In this document: one piece after another, positions 1-11,810 of the stretch
Layout of the letters: the number at the start of each line of letters is the position of its first letter
Position numbering within the stretch: the stretch's first letter is position 1
Assembly: GCA_036936605.1 (NCBI GenBank)
Contig: JAUPFV010000005.1
Span: forward strand, 56,688,742 to 56,752,741
Direction: 5' to 3'
From: Limnanthes douglasii subsp. nivea
Lineage: Eukaryota; Streptophyta; Magnoliopsida; Brassicales; Limnanthaceae
DNA: 64,000 nt
Translations under genes and position numbers: made by a program
The notes under the pieces: generated by a model
The model's database searches: none
Seen by the model: the letters and a program-made list of their open reading frames with translations, nothing else
What the model was told of the DNA's origin: nothing

Positions 1-1163
1 AAATTTGTACATCCTAAAGAGTGGAAAGACTTTATATCAATAAATCTTTACATTGTTTTCAATATGATCTCTCTAAAATTTTCAATGACAGACTTCCATT
101 ATTATCCGAAAGATAATATCCCTTGAATAATGCGGATTTGTTCATGGAATAAATATCCATAAACAATTCATATTATCTAAAAAACTCATTTATGATATTT
201 ACAAAAAATTCAGGGCTAGTAACATCATTTTAAAGCTTGACATGACCAAACATTTCGAAAAAATATCTTATTATTTCATCCTTAATGTCATGAAAGACTT
301 TGGCTTTCATAATAAACTCTTAATTCTTATTAAAACCAATATTAGTTCTTATTCTTTCTCTATATTAATCAATGGTGACCTTAAATGTTATTTCAATAGT
401 CTCAATGACATTAGGCAGAGGGATCCCATCTCCTCAACCTCTTTATTATTGATGAACAAGACCTGATAAGAGGTATTACAATCATTTTTAATAGTGATCA
501 TGATATGATTTATAAAATCAAAAGCCCTTTACACATAATTTCATTGCCTTTAGTGATGACTTTATCATCTTTAAAAATGGCTCTAAAAGAGCATTAAAAG
601 AATAAACAAATTCTTAAAATTGCATCAGGAAATTTATGGCCAAAGTATAAATAATAAAAAATCTACCCTTATCACATAATTTAACTTGAACCCTCAAAGA
701 ATTAAGACTCTTTAAGAATATATTGGTTCGTAACATAAAGCTTTTCCAATTAAGTACTTAGGTATTAACATAAACAACAATAATAAAGAATATATTTATG
801 AAGAGTTTATTTAAAAAATCAACTAAAAAATCCTTGAGTGGGACACTAAAGATCATTCCAATGATACAATCATTCCAAATTAATGACATTCAAAGCTGCA
901 ATTTACCAAAGAATGTCATCAATAAAATTGAACGACTATTAAACAGGTTCTTTTGGGGTTCCAAAGAGTCTTATAATGTTATTCATTGGTCTAGGTGGGA
1001 TAACCTCTGTAAATATTATAGAGATAATGGTCTTAACATAAGTAACATCAATGAATTTCATGACACATATTCCTGCAAGCTTTGGTTTATCTTTCATAAA
1101 AATAATACTCTTTGGGAAAACTATATGAAGTCTGTTTATTGTAAGAATAAACATCCTCTTTAA
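1..1163 (+). pseudogene. LINE (non-LTR retrotransposon) reverse transcriptase remnant
   Basis: Broken pieces of a plant L1-type reverse transcriptase are read in several frames. The piece at 242-466 carries the FSILINGDL and RQRDPIS words of the RT palm (family form: FSILINGS, LRQGDPLSP). Around 541-590 a frame reads FSDDFIIF, which matches the FADD catalytic box. The piece at 798-1163 has the thumb and connection words LLNRFFWG and IHWSRWDNL. The frame is lost several times and stops are frequent, so it is inactive. The element starts left of the window, so the endonuclease part is not visible. Family assignment is from recognised motifs. Subfamily is not assigned. Confidence 0.8.
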
Positions 1164-1457
1164 ATTGATAATAATATTAAAGGTTCAATACATGGAGAAG
1201 ACTCAATTATATCAAAGATATGTTATTTATTTTTGTGTAATTGGATCGACTAGTCGACCAATTTAATCTTGATACATTATCAAACAAGTCGTAGAGTGTG
1301 GAGTGCACGCTTGTTAGATTAGATCATGATTAACGGGGTCAAGGGGCAGAGCCCCTGGCGAGGTCCAAGTTTGGAATTTTTGGTTAAATCGGCTATTGTT
1401 GCAAGTCAACAGAATTTTGAAATTGAAAATTTGACCGTTTTATTCAAATTTTAAATT
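1164..1457. other. Non-coding segment interrupting the LINE
   Basis: About 295 bases separate the RT part from the zinc-binding and RNase H part of the LINE and show no coding similarity to either. A small perfect hairpin (GGGGC, loop AGA, GCCCC) lies near 1344-1356. The segment is absent upstream of the second copy of the 3' LINE part near 58075. It could be a small insertion or a recombination junction. No target duplication could be recognised. Confidence 0.4.
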
Positions 1458-2995
1458 TATGCCGTTTTATTACAAAACCAGTTTAGAGACCTTAACTGCC
1501 CTAACTTCCAAACTATTTTTTGGTTGGTCGAATTGATAAATATGGGTTCTGTTGAAAAAGGAGATCATATCATTTTCATCCTCTTTGTTCAAAATTATAT
1601 CTCTGATTTTATCCAATTGAAATTTTTGGAGAACCCTAAAAATATTTCAATAAGAAATTGTTTACAAGACTTCAGAGATTATCTGGATACGAAACGTTGT
1701 TTTCTACAAGATATAGATAAGCCTCATATCCCTCAAGTTTTAGCAATGGAAACTTTAATTTCTGGTTAGATAAATCGATTAGAAATAAGCCTCTCATCTG
1801 ATTATCTAACAATAAAATAATGATTGGTACTTAAATGATAAACTCAATAAATTCTGGACTAATAATCAATGGGATATTAATAAGTGAAAACATTGGTTAC
1901 TTATACCGAAATTAACATGATTGAAAAAATCAAGATTCATCATCATAGAAAAGATAAGATTATTTGGACTTTTGGTAGCTCTGGTGACTTCAATACTAAA
2001 GCTACCTCGAATTTGATTAGGCAAAAAATATCATTCCTCTAACCTTTTTGCTCAAATATGGAACAATACTATTCCTACTAAGTTTTCATTTCTTTTATGG
2101 AAAACCATAAAAGGTTGAATCCCTGTTGACACAAATTTACAAAACCGGAACATTAGTCTAGCTTCTAAATGTATCGTTTGCCCTCACGTAGAGACATTTA
2201 ACCATGTGTTTGTTAGTTATCATACATTATGGATCATTTGGAACCATCTTTCAACTCTGTTTGGTATCTCAATTAGTAAATATATGAATGTTCAACACAT
2301 GATTAGAGTTTGGTTTTGGTCTACCAACAAAATGATCTACATTCGAACCATCATTCTAATTATAATTTGCTGGTCTATATGGCACTTTAGGAATAAGGCT
2401 AATTTTGATGTTCCTAATGGAAATCATAGAACTATTCTTGATAAAATTAATCATATCTTTTTCATCTTAATAAAATGAATAATTTTAAAAGGAAGCTTTG
2501 GTATGGTGACTTACACTTAGCAAAAAACTTTGGTTGTTTCTTTAAGAACAACTATCATATTAAGACTAGTGTAATTAAGTGGATTGTTCTTAATAAATAA
2601 TAAAATTAAACTAAATTATGATAATGCTTGTTCTTTAGTTGGCGAGCCTAGTGGTACCGGAATATTTAGAGATAGTCAGGGAGATATCATTAGCACATAT
2701 ACCATAGTTATATGGTAAATAAAACCCATTGATTGCTGAAATATTGGCTTTTCTTGATGGTTTAGTCTTATGTAATACAAATGACTATGGAAACGTTGAT
2801 ATTGAATCCGACTTAGAATTTTTAATTGACATGATTGCTAAAGGTAAATCTTCATAGTTTCTTAATCATGTAATATCATGATGTACGTACTTAATTAAAC
2901 CATCTTTGACTTTTAAATATATCCCTAAAACCATTAATCAAGCCGCTGATTGGCTGGCTCAGATGGACTCTTGGGTTCAAGAGGATAACTGATTT
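1458..2995 (+). pseudogene. LINE 3' part: zinc-binding and RNase H domains, copy 1
   Basis: This is the C-terminal half of a plant LINE polyprotein. Pieces read FWLDKSI, IWNNTIPTKFSFLLWKT, ASKCIVCPHVETFNH and FVSYHTLWIIW, the order expected for the RT zinc-binding domain. From about 2600 the frame reads EPSGTGIFRDSQGDI, the start of a plant-type RNase H domain. Near 2930-2990 it reads INQAADWLAQMDSW, typical of its end (NxxADxLA). Stops and frameshifts recur throughout. The region at 1524-1740 (start of the zinc-binding region) matches less well. The whole segment is duplicated at 58075-59610. Confidence 0.75.
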
Positions 2996-5900
2996 TGACA
3001 GAAATAATTCTCCTGACTCTCTAAGAGCTATAGTGTTTTTAGAGATTTTAATTTTGAGCTATTTGAGCTCAAATATTTCAAACGCATAACTTGTCTGCTG
3101 ATGTAAATGTTTATTAGTTGTTCAAGTTACTGCTTTTAGTTACTTTTAATTTCAGGTTTCTGCTTGAATTGTGAGGTTATTCTTCAATCACATGTTTGAG
3201 TGTAGGATACAGTTGTTGGAGATTACACATGGATTCAAGCCGTTGGAGACTTATTGCTCAAGAATCAATAAGAAAGATCAAGTTTCCATCAGGAGTAAAA
3301 GCTCCTCAAACACAGAATCAACATTAAGATTTAGCTAAATGTTCTATTCAAATATTGTTATATCTCTGTAACTTAATAACTAGATCAAGCAAATAATGCA
3401 TTCATATGTGACTCAATGGCCACTGACCTTGTCTTTCGCAATAAAAAGAGTTTGTTTTGGAAACAAAATACATGTTAATATTGTTGATGAGGGAAGAATA
3501 AATCAACAAGAAGATATTTGAAAATTAAGGGTGTAATTTGTTAATAAAGAAAGTCTCTTAAGAGAGATTGATAATTTTGAATTGTAAAAGGATTAATGTA
3601 TAACAAACAATAAATTTTTAGACATGACCATAATTAGTGAATTGTTAGACACGTGTGGCCCAATAAATGCACTATAAAAGAACCATACCCCTTTTGGGAA
3701 ATGATGATTGATTAATGATTACACAATTATTGCTCTCTACTTTCTCTCTCGAAAAAGTCGTCTCTCTCTCTAAAATATTTACTAAGTAATTTCGACCACT
3801 AATTAAGTCCTCTAAATATTGTTTTACTCTAAAATCTCCTCCAAATATTTTCTGGAACGATCAATTGGGTGATAAGATTTAACGTCATTAATGGTTTTCA
3901 TTAAGTATTATAACTCATTTTCCATAAAATCCGATCTTCTAATTTGTACAAAGTGAAATGCAACGAGTCTGCACCATTATACTTCGTCTCAGTAGAGAAG
4001 AAAAAAATTAGTTGGTTCAAGGCAACACAGATCTATGATAGAAATTTAAGTTTTTTTAAGAAAAAAATACATTGCACTGAACTAACAAGATAAATGTGGA
4101 TATACAACCGATAAAACTTTCTAGATAAATTATGTTTAATAGAAAGTTAAGTATTATTATGTATGATGACAAAGTTATTTCGAAATTTAGATATTGAGTT
4201 TGAGTCTTATTATACATGTATTTTTTTGTTTATCAGTTAGAAAATAAATTAACAAAATGTTAATTAGTCTACCGGATGACGGAAAAATAAATATTTTTTT
4301 ACAATATGTCATTAAATTTGTTATAAAAAGATTACAAGTAACCATGAATTTACAATGAATTTGCAACATGACTAATGTTTTAACGTTAAAACCAATTTTC
4401 GGATTTAAAATTCCCAAAAATTTGCAACATACAAACATGCCGTTGCAAAATATTGGTATTTTGCAACGATTAAAATCAATTAAATTTTTTAATATTGTTT
4501 TTATTTTGATTCACTAAACAATAATTTAATTACAAATTTATCATGAAATGGGCCGATATAAAATTACTCTGTCATGCCATTTACATAATCCGTTAATTTC
4601 ACCTAATTGGTCTTTCCCTAATCTAAAAAAGCTACACCAAAATCTTAATCTATTTATTATTGAGTTATTTAGAGAAACTAAAGAAAAACATTTTTCATTT
4701 ACTTACTCACCTTCAAATTTGAAGGTGGTTTCACTTAAGCTGCTCTTGAAAAAAATCAGTGAATCTTTTATCATTTTTCTTCCCAAACATCACTCTAGAG
4801 GTATGACCGTCTAATTTATCCACCTTCAATGTGCTCACCGATATACTATTTCATCATAAATCGAGTTGATTTGTTCAATGAATAATATAATCAGATAATT
4901 TGATTTCTTTTAATGATATTGTTTTTTATAATGATAATCTAAAGTTATATGTTTTCATTATATCGTTTGAATTTATTGATTATGTCTTATTCCTTGAATG
5001 TTTTGAATGTTATAATAAAGTTAACCGTTCCAAATAGTTTCGATTTGAAGACTCGTTGTAGTGGATTTATTACTATTTTGTATCTTTACATTAGTTGATT
5101 TATTAAGATATGGACATTTGGACTAGTTGGAGATCTGTTGCAGTAAACAAGTTGGTTATGATGTTTCAGTATTGTGATGGAATATTTTCTATGCGAACCT
5201 TAGAACTAACTCTAGAAAGGGCTTAAATGTACAAAGTATTTTTTGAAGCTAAAACAACTTATAGATCAAATTTATAATGTCAAGTAAAGCCGTCTTTCCA
5301 TCCAGACATATGTTATAGTTGTTTCTCTTCTAAAACTTGGTAATGATAATAGTACATTTGAAAATATATATATTTTCCATTTCATTCTTGATAAACCCTA
5401 GTACATTCCAAACTGCATTATCCAAATGACCTAACAAATCAGTTAGAATGATTATTAGATTTTCATTTATAAAAAAATATTAAATAAAATAAAATTTGTT
5501 CATACAAATACGTAGAGGGTATCCCGAAAAGATATAAAAATTACTAAATCAAACATAGTAGAAAGTACAAAGCAATTGAAAAAAATATTAGATTTAAAAA
5601 AAACATTAAATAGAATAAAATTTGTTTATACAAATACGCATAACTCGAGAAAATACAATGACATAAAATGGTTGATAAAAACTACTATATCAAACATATA
5701 AAAGGTAGAGAAATTGAGATAAATCAGAGTACTAAAACTACACAACAAGGACCAAGAGAGTCGATGATTGAAAATTCTAAGAAACTCCGTAACATATGAC
5801 CAAGTACAACTACGAAACCGAAGAAGAAGGACGTGCTAAAAAAAAGGTAAGTAAATAAAATAAAACAGTTACATAAGTCAACAGATTTTGGAGCAGTTGA

Positions 5901-6489
5901 ATCTGAACGAAAGATTCAGAAAAATTATGTGGGAAACCAAAAAGGCAATAGCCAATAGCCGGATGGAAACCAAAAACTCTTGAATTCTTCTCCTATAAAC
6001 ACAAGAAATAACAGCGCCGAAATAGAAGCGCTAAATATAACAATTTCGAAAATAAGACCAATTTAATGCTTCGCAAACCACACGAAACGTTAAAAAAAAC
6101 CTTAGTTTAAAACTAATATAGGTCCAAAAACACAAATAAAACCACAGGATTTGAGAAATAATTTGAGAACTAAAATTGCATAAAATGCAATTATATTGGA
6201 ATGTTGATACCCAAACTGATTTTACGGTCTAAATTGCATAAAGCGCCATAAGATGCGATGTTGAAAGCTTATCTCTATACTTTCTCATATCACATCACTA
6301 TCACGAAGTAATTTTTTTTTAAGAGGCGTGCACGTGACCACAACCTTATTAGATACTTATAAGTCTGCCATTTAAGAAAGTAGTGGGAAAACGCCACTAA
6401 GTAGCAAAGAGAAACATTAAATAACACGTGAAGCTTTCATTTATTTATATTTATAAAACAAATTAGCTTTTCGGTTACTATTAAATTAA
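2996..6489. other. Non-coding part of the duplicated segment
   Basis: No gene is supported here; the open frames at 4187-4438 and 4548-4814 are short and resemble nothing known to me. Around 3640-3790 there is a promoter-like stretch with an ACACGTGT box, ACTATAAAAGAA and a CT-rich leader, which looks like the U3/R part of an LTR or a plant core promoter. A perfect 12-bp inverted repeat with a 4-base loop lies at 4441-4468. The rest is AT-rich. Confidence 0.6.
4441..4468. repeat. Perfect 12-bp hairpin
   Basis: CGTTGCAAAATA, loop TTGG, then its exact reverse complement. The same hairpin is unchanged at 61020-61047 in the second copy. The word TTGCAAC also recurs at about 4363 and 4423. It could be the end of a small inverted-repeat element. 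No target duplication was found. Confidence 0.75.
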
Positions 6490-6582
6490 TAGGGGTGACA
6501 AATGGTTTTGGCATCTTTGTAAAACAAAATCTTCGTTTGCGTCCTCACTTGATTCACCTTCAGCTTTGTTTTCTTCCATAAT

Positions 6583-8661
6583 TTATTGTTCAAGTGTAAC
6601 TTCATAATCATCCGGATAATCTTTGAAGATGTCGTCTACGTTCACTTCGTCTCTAAACTCTCTGTCTTGCATCCTTTTATCCGCCGTTGTCCAATCCTTG
6701 ACTGCCACAAGCACTCCAAGTGATTTTCCCGTCAATCTTGTTCTCTTAGTCGTGTATTGCAACCTCGCTTGGTTGAAAGCACACTCACTTGCAACTGTAG
6801 ACATAGGTATTGCATAAATCTCTTTAACAACCCTACAAAGAATAGGAAACTCTTCAGTTTTGGTACCCCCACCATCTTATGATATCTTCAATACCTTGGT
6901 CGGGAAAATTCGTAAAATCAAACCTAATGCTCAAATATCTAGATAGCTCATTATCAGATTGAGGGGTTTCTGTAAATTCATTGTTTCGTAACATTGCAAT
7001 TTGAACATATTTAGTAGAAAATCTCCATCTACCGCTATTGTTACTACTCCTTACATTTTTATTTGTATTTGATCTATATCTTTCAGCATATTTATCATAC
7101 ATATTATGCAAACAGTCATATATGCTGACAATATACCCTTCAGGGTCAATTGGTTCCTTCGGTGGTCTAGTTGTAGAAAACTGTACAGATCGATAAAACC
7201 ATCTAACTAGCCATTCAAATTTATCTTTTCATGAAAAATGATCTAAAATGCAAGCAATTGAATAAGTCTCAGGGATTGGATGAAAATACTTTGTGAACTT
7301 GAATTCCATTTCGGCCACCATGTCTACGCATACAAAATTTGATCTAAATTCATTCATATGCATGGCAAGATTAGTAATCCTGAAAAGGGCCAGATGAACA
7401 TTAGGTTGATTTTGTGAAGAAAAGGTTTGAGTGTTATCTTTAAAAAGTTTTAAAAATCTTAACATGTGTGCACAATATTTCCAATGATCTTTTTCAATTG
7501 GTGTTTCAGGATAAGATGTATTATAAAGCGTCATAATATCTCCTTTAAAAATATTCGCACGTGCAAGTATTGCATAAGTAGAATTCTATATAGTTTTGAC
7601 ATCTAATATAAGTTTCTTATATTGTTTCCCATTTGAAGTAACAAGTGTTTTAAAAGCTCTTTTTTTAGCAGCGGAGGTCGTGCAAAATAGGATCCCATTT
7701 TTAATAGGGGCAATATAATCACCCATAACCTTAAGTATTCCGTCTTTCGCAATTAATTGAAGTACGTGGCATAAACATTTAGTGTGAAACAATCAAGGAA
7801 AAATGGGATTGCAATCTTGTATAAGCAACTTTATAGCATTAATATTAGAAGATGCATTATCCAACGAAATAGACATAATCTTATTTCTAATGCCATAAAT
7901 ATTCATGCATACAACCATACTCTCCCTAATTAATTGTGTGTTATGCTTCCCAATAGATTCAAACCATATAATTCTCCTTTGGAGTACCCATTCGGGATCC
8001 ATCCAATGAAGGGTAACACATACCATATCAAAATCAGTAAAAGTAGCTATGTCACTAGTAATCGAAACATTCCATGGCAAAGTTAGCATAGTTTGAATAA
8101 TGCTTTTTTTCTTTTTAAAAAATATTTAAAGGCTAACGATCGCAAATAGCTACGTGGAATGCGTTTTGCCTGTGGGTTTACCCCAGCTTGCATCAAATTT
8201 TCGTATCTCCAAGAATCCCCAAAACTGAATTGTTGTAAACTACCGACTGCATAAATCATTGTTTCTTCCCTATACGTATCGTGGTTAAACTCAAAACGAA
8301 GACCTGTTTGAGGGTTCATGCAAACATTATTTGGGTTAGGTTTTGTAGGATCATATATTTTATGTTTCAGTAAATGTTTTACCATAGTGCTAGTGCCCAT
8401 ATTTCTATATTAACTTACGTGAAGATAAACTTTATTGCACTCTTTACAAATACTAGATAAACCATCTTCTGATGAAGTAAAGTGTTTCCAAATCGAAGAT
8501 GTTTTCTTACGAGATTTCGATCCACCACTAGTAATTCCACCACCACTTTCGCGGGAGGAGAGTGTGTCAACGTGAGGGGAGTCTGTAGGAAAATCATTTA
8601 CGGTATTGAGATCCACATTAGCGGGTGGGTGAGCATGAGTATTTCTACGTTTTGAAGCCAT
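6583..8661 (-). pseudogene. hAT transposase, fragmented
   Basis: From the N-terminal end (8661 downward), a BED zinc finger spans 8661-8340 (SIWKHFT, CKECNKVY, then MVKHLLKHK supplying the histidines), broken by a frameshift near 8405. The RNase H-like core follows at 8089-7793 (SITSDIATF, VTLHWMDPEW, ISLDNASSN). Next come a cysteine/histidine segment (FHTKCLCHVLQLIAKDG, 7792-7586) and the all-alpha insertion (7534-6854). The C-terminal dimerisation region reads VASECAFNQAR and VAVKDW at 6804-6583. Each part lies in a different frame or is stopped, giving at least five breaks over the usual length of about 650-700 residues. The protein would have bound the element ends and catalysed excision and insertion in the nucleus. 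Confidence 0.88.
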
Positions 8662-8739
8662 TTTAAAACTAATAACAACGTTTTTTTAAATATGCAATAA
8701 AATACTAATCGAAACTAATTAATATTGCAAATAATAAAA

Positions 8740-8830
8740 ACTAAATTTAAACTAATAACAACTAATAACAACTGAAAACAACTGAAAACAACTAAGAACA
8801 ACTAATAACAACTAATGAAATTAGAATTAA
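8740..8830. repeat. AACAACTAAT-type short tandem repeat
   Basis: The 10-mer AACAACTAAT and one-base variants are repeated about seven times just upstream of the transposase start. It is a low-complexity array in the 5' leader of the transposase gene. Confidence 0.7.
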
Positions 8831-9100
8831 AAGAACTAATTTAAATAACTAAAACAATTAAATAACTGGATAAATTATACGAAGCTCTTAATTGAGCTAT
8901 TATAATGTTATCCCAACGTTATTTAAGTGTTTTTATCAAATAGAAAAAATTTGCGGAAAAAAAAATCAAACAATTTCGAAAGTAGAACTAGAATATGTAA
9001 AATAAGTAATTTGAGTTTTCTAGAATATTTAGAACAAGTAGAGAGATTTAGAGAGAAGTAAAGAGGTGTTTGTGAGTTTGTGAGTATTTAGTTGGAGTCT

Positions 9101-9384
9101 CCTCTAATTATAGGGGAGACCCATCAATTGTTTTTTGAAAAAACTGAAAAAATGTTCGGACCATCCGGAGATTGATCTGGATGGCCCAGAGTTTTCCGGG
9201 GCATCCAGACGAATCTCCGGATGCCCTAGATGGAATCAACGGCTAGTTAATTTAACTAGCTGTTTCGCTTTGGACCGTGCAGACCATCCGCACGTCTGAC
9301 CGGATGGTCCGCACGGTGACGTCATGGATGACGTCATGGATGATGTCATCCAACGGCTACTTGAAAAAAACCCCTATAAATACT
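9101..9384. promoter_or_regulatory. Palindrome-rich bidirectional promoter of the hAT element
   Basis: The interval between the divergent genes has a TATA-like box for each direction. CCCCTATAATTA on the minus strand (9105-9116) faces the transposase gene, and CCCCTATAAATA on the plus strand (9371-9382) faces the second gene. Between them lie three inverted repeats: 26-base arms at 9162-9187 and 9198-9223 (about 23 of 26 paired); a 9-bp perfect palindrome at 9242-9260; and 17-base arms at 9274-9290 and 9301-9317 with two mismatches. Two exact TGACGTCA boxes and one TGATGTCA follow, at 12-base spacing (9317, 9329, 9341). TGACGTCA is the classic plant bZIP site. Regulation is inferred. Confidence 0.7.
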
Positions 9385-9499
9385 ACCCATCCCTTCAATT
9401 TTTCACACCATTACCAATCTCTCTCTAGTTACCTACACTTCTCTCTCTAAATTATTTTTAAAATTTTCAAACACTATTTTACATTTCAGGTTACGGAGA

Positions 9500-10992
9500 A
9501 TGTGTTCGAGAAGATCAAAGCAAGCCCGGATTAGTGGAGGAACTGGATCATCATCCTCAAGACGAAGGGGAGATGCCGAAAGAGATTCGGGGTATGAAGA
9601 GATGGAGGTAACGGAGAGCACGACTTACGAACATCACGAAAAAGGGGAGGTTCGCGTCCATGATCCGCAAGCACGACGAGGTGTAACCAAATTTTGGGCG
9701 GGTATGTATTTGGACTATGATGAACTGATCGAAGTAGAGGGTATGAAAAAAAATTTCAAACTTATTGAACCTACTAATGGCCTAGGTTGGATGATACTAG
9801 CTAGATTCAATTGTGATTGGTATATCGAATTAATCCGCAAGTTTTATGTCACCGCTCATTTAATTGAGAATGATTCAAATGGTAGAGGTTTAGGAATGAG
9901 TTGTTTGATTGATGGTGAACCCTATAGTTTTTTTTAAACTGATTTTGAAGAACTTTTTTTCGTTCCAACCCGTGATAAATATACCGGTGACAAATTACCT
10001 TCCATCACTTATCCTCGTTCGGGCTGGGCTGCTGATTGGCCTATGTCCTACGACGAAGCAGTAGAGCTTCTTACTTGTTCTGGTTCGGAGGCTCCAAAAA
10101 TTAGCGGTAGATTTCGAACCATGCGAAGTAATTTGGATGCTAATGGGAAATTAGCTTTGAAATTGGTAAATAGTATATTTTTCCCCTAGTAACAATGATT
10201 CGCAGCTTTCATATATTCAAACATTTTTAACTACTTTTATCGTGCGAAATGAGGGAAGAATTAATTTACCTAGCTTGATGATTCGAAATATGGCTGCGAG
10301 GTGTGGTACGGATAAACTACCTTATGGGATGATAGTGACTTATTTTCTTCATTCGAAAGGAGTTGATGTGAGTACGTACACTCCAATGAAGGTTAGGCCA
10401 ACTAGTGCTATAGGTAGAAACTCTTTGAAATTGCAGGAGATATACTCTTGGAGTTGATGTCAAAATTGGAGGCATGGAATAACCATAGGCCCGAGTTGAA
10501 TCAGACATTGGTTGCGAACGGTCTTACAAAACCGCAAAATCCACCTACTCAGCATCAATTTCAGCCGTCTTTCGATCCAAATACTATTGGTGGTTCTTCT
10601 GGAGTACCGCGACAAGAAAGACGAACCGACTGCGAATTTGCTGAGCATTCGCATGAGCAGCATATGGATTATATACACTTTGCGCATACTCAACAAACGT
10701 ACTGGCATGAAAACTTTACAGACTGGCAAACTGAATTTCAGAAGTGGCAGGGGGGGTAAATGACCAGCTTAGCCAGATACAGCAGTGGCAGGTAGGGGTG
10801 AATGATCAACTTGGTCACCTCCAGCAGTGGCATGGTCAATATGAGCAGTGGCATGGTCAACAAGATCAATGGAATGAGCGATTTGCAAACTCTCAAGCCC
10901 AACAGTCGGAGTATATGCGACAGATGATGGAGAACATGCATTTGCAAGGTCCACCGCGTAACAACAACAACAACAACGATGAAGGTTCTTAG
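9500..10992 (+). pseudogene. Second gene of the hAT element: plant transposon-associated protein with Trp/Gln repeats
   Basis: The start at 9500 follows a plus-strand TATA box and a CT-rich leader. Residues 1-50 are basic and Ser-rich. Residues 80-145 read FNCDWYIELIRKFY, like the 'putative plant transposon protein' proteins seen with several plant elements. One in-frame TAA at 9935 interrupts it, and the frame continues (LPSITYPRSGWAADW) to about 10190. A shifted frame then reads NLPSLMIRNMAA and LPYGMIVTYFL (10242-10457). Another shift leads to a Q/W-rich tail from 10448, with a further slip at a run of seven G (10751-10757), ending in an Asn run near 10970. The tail repeats QW-containing units (QQWHGQ, YEQWHGQ, DQWNERF). 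Function unknown; at least one stop and three frameshifts. Confidence 0.65.
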
Positions 10993-11810
10993 TTTTTTAC
11001 ATTTGATTATCTTAAGCATTGTCGTTGTAATGTTTTTCTTTTTTATTTGATTGAACAACTATGTTACTTATTTGGTTTTTATTTTTAATGAATTGTTTGT
11101 TTTGCTTCTATTTTTTATTAAATGTTATTTAAATCACTTTTGGTTTCAATTTTTATTTTGTTATTTATAAGTAATTTAATTTTATGCATATAATTATACA
11201 ATTCTAAAAAATTTTAATTTAAATTTCAAAATAGTTCGAAAATACAATAAACTATTTAAATCATATAAACATAAACACTTCAAGCTTGAAAGGTCTAAAG
11301 AATCACCTAATAATTTAAAATCAGAATACAATTATATGTCTAATATGTATATATTATTTAATATGTACCTAATATTAAATAAAACATCCTAAATATCTAG
11401 TATGTTCAAACAATATACAAATCATTTTACAATTATATTGTTTACGATATCTTGTTTAAGACAATCAAATTTTTATTTTTATAATCGAAAAAATATTTTT
11501 AAAAATATTGAAAGTTGTAATCAAAATACAATTAGATGTATATATTTTATTTAATATCCACCTAATATTAAATAAAATATCTTAAATACATAAATATAAT
11601 CAAACATATCAAAATCATATTACAATTATTGTTTTAGAATGTAATTGCTTGATTATAAAATTTTGATTAAAATGATAAAATATTTAAATTAAAATACATT
11701 AAATAACATAATTAACTCGTTTATAATGTACATATTTCAATTATTGAAATTAGATTCAATTAACACTTACAAATTAATTTTAAATAATATTATAAAATAT
11801 TTTGATAAAC
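10993..11810. other. AT-rich interior of the hAT element
   Basis: Very AT-rich sequence between the second gene and the right subterminal repeats. I see no gene, RNA or strong repeat, only loosely repeated words such as AATATTAAATAAAA. It presumably includes the 3' UTR of the second gene. Confidence 0.6.

Larger units (their letters stand above)
1458..6511 (+). repeat. Long duplicated segment, copy 1 (5.05 kb, direct)
   Basis: The segment is collinear and nearly identical with 58075-63408 in the same orientation. Sampled windows differ by 1 in 120 (4021-4140), 2 in 120 (3601-3720) and about 4 in 120 bases (1501-1620). It contains the LINE 3' part, then about 3.5 kb without a recognisable gene, and ends 22 bases inside the terminal inverted repeat of a hAT transposon. 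Relative to copy 2 it lacks about 148 bases near 4795 and about 140 bases near 5352, and has about 39 extra bases near 3167-3205. Confidence 0.93.

Noticed and set aside
9274..9348. Transcription terminator hairpin
   Set aside because: It lies upstream of TATA boxes between divergent genes in a eukaryotic element; a promoter role fits better.
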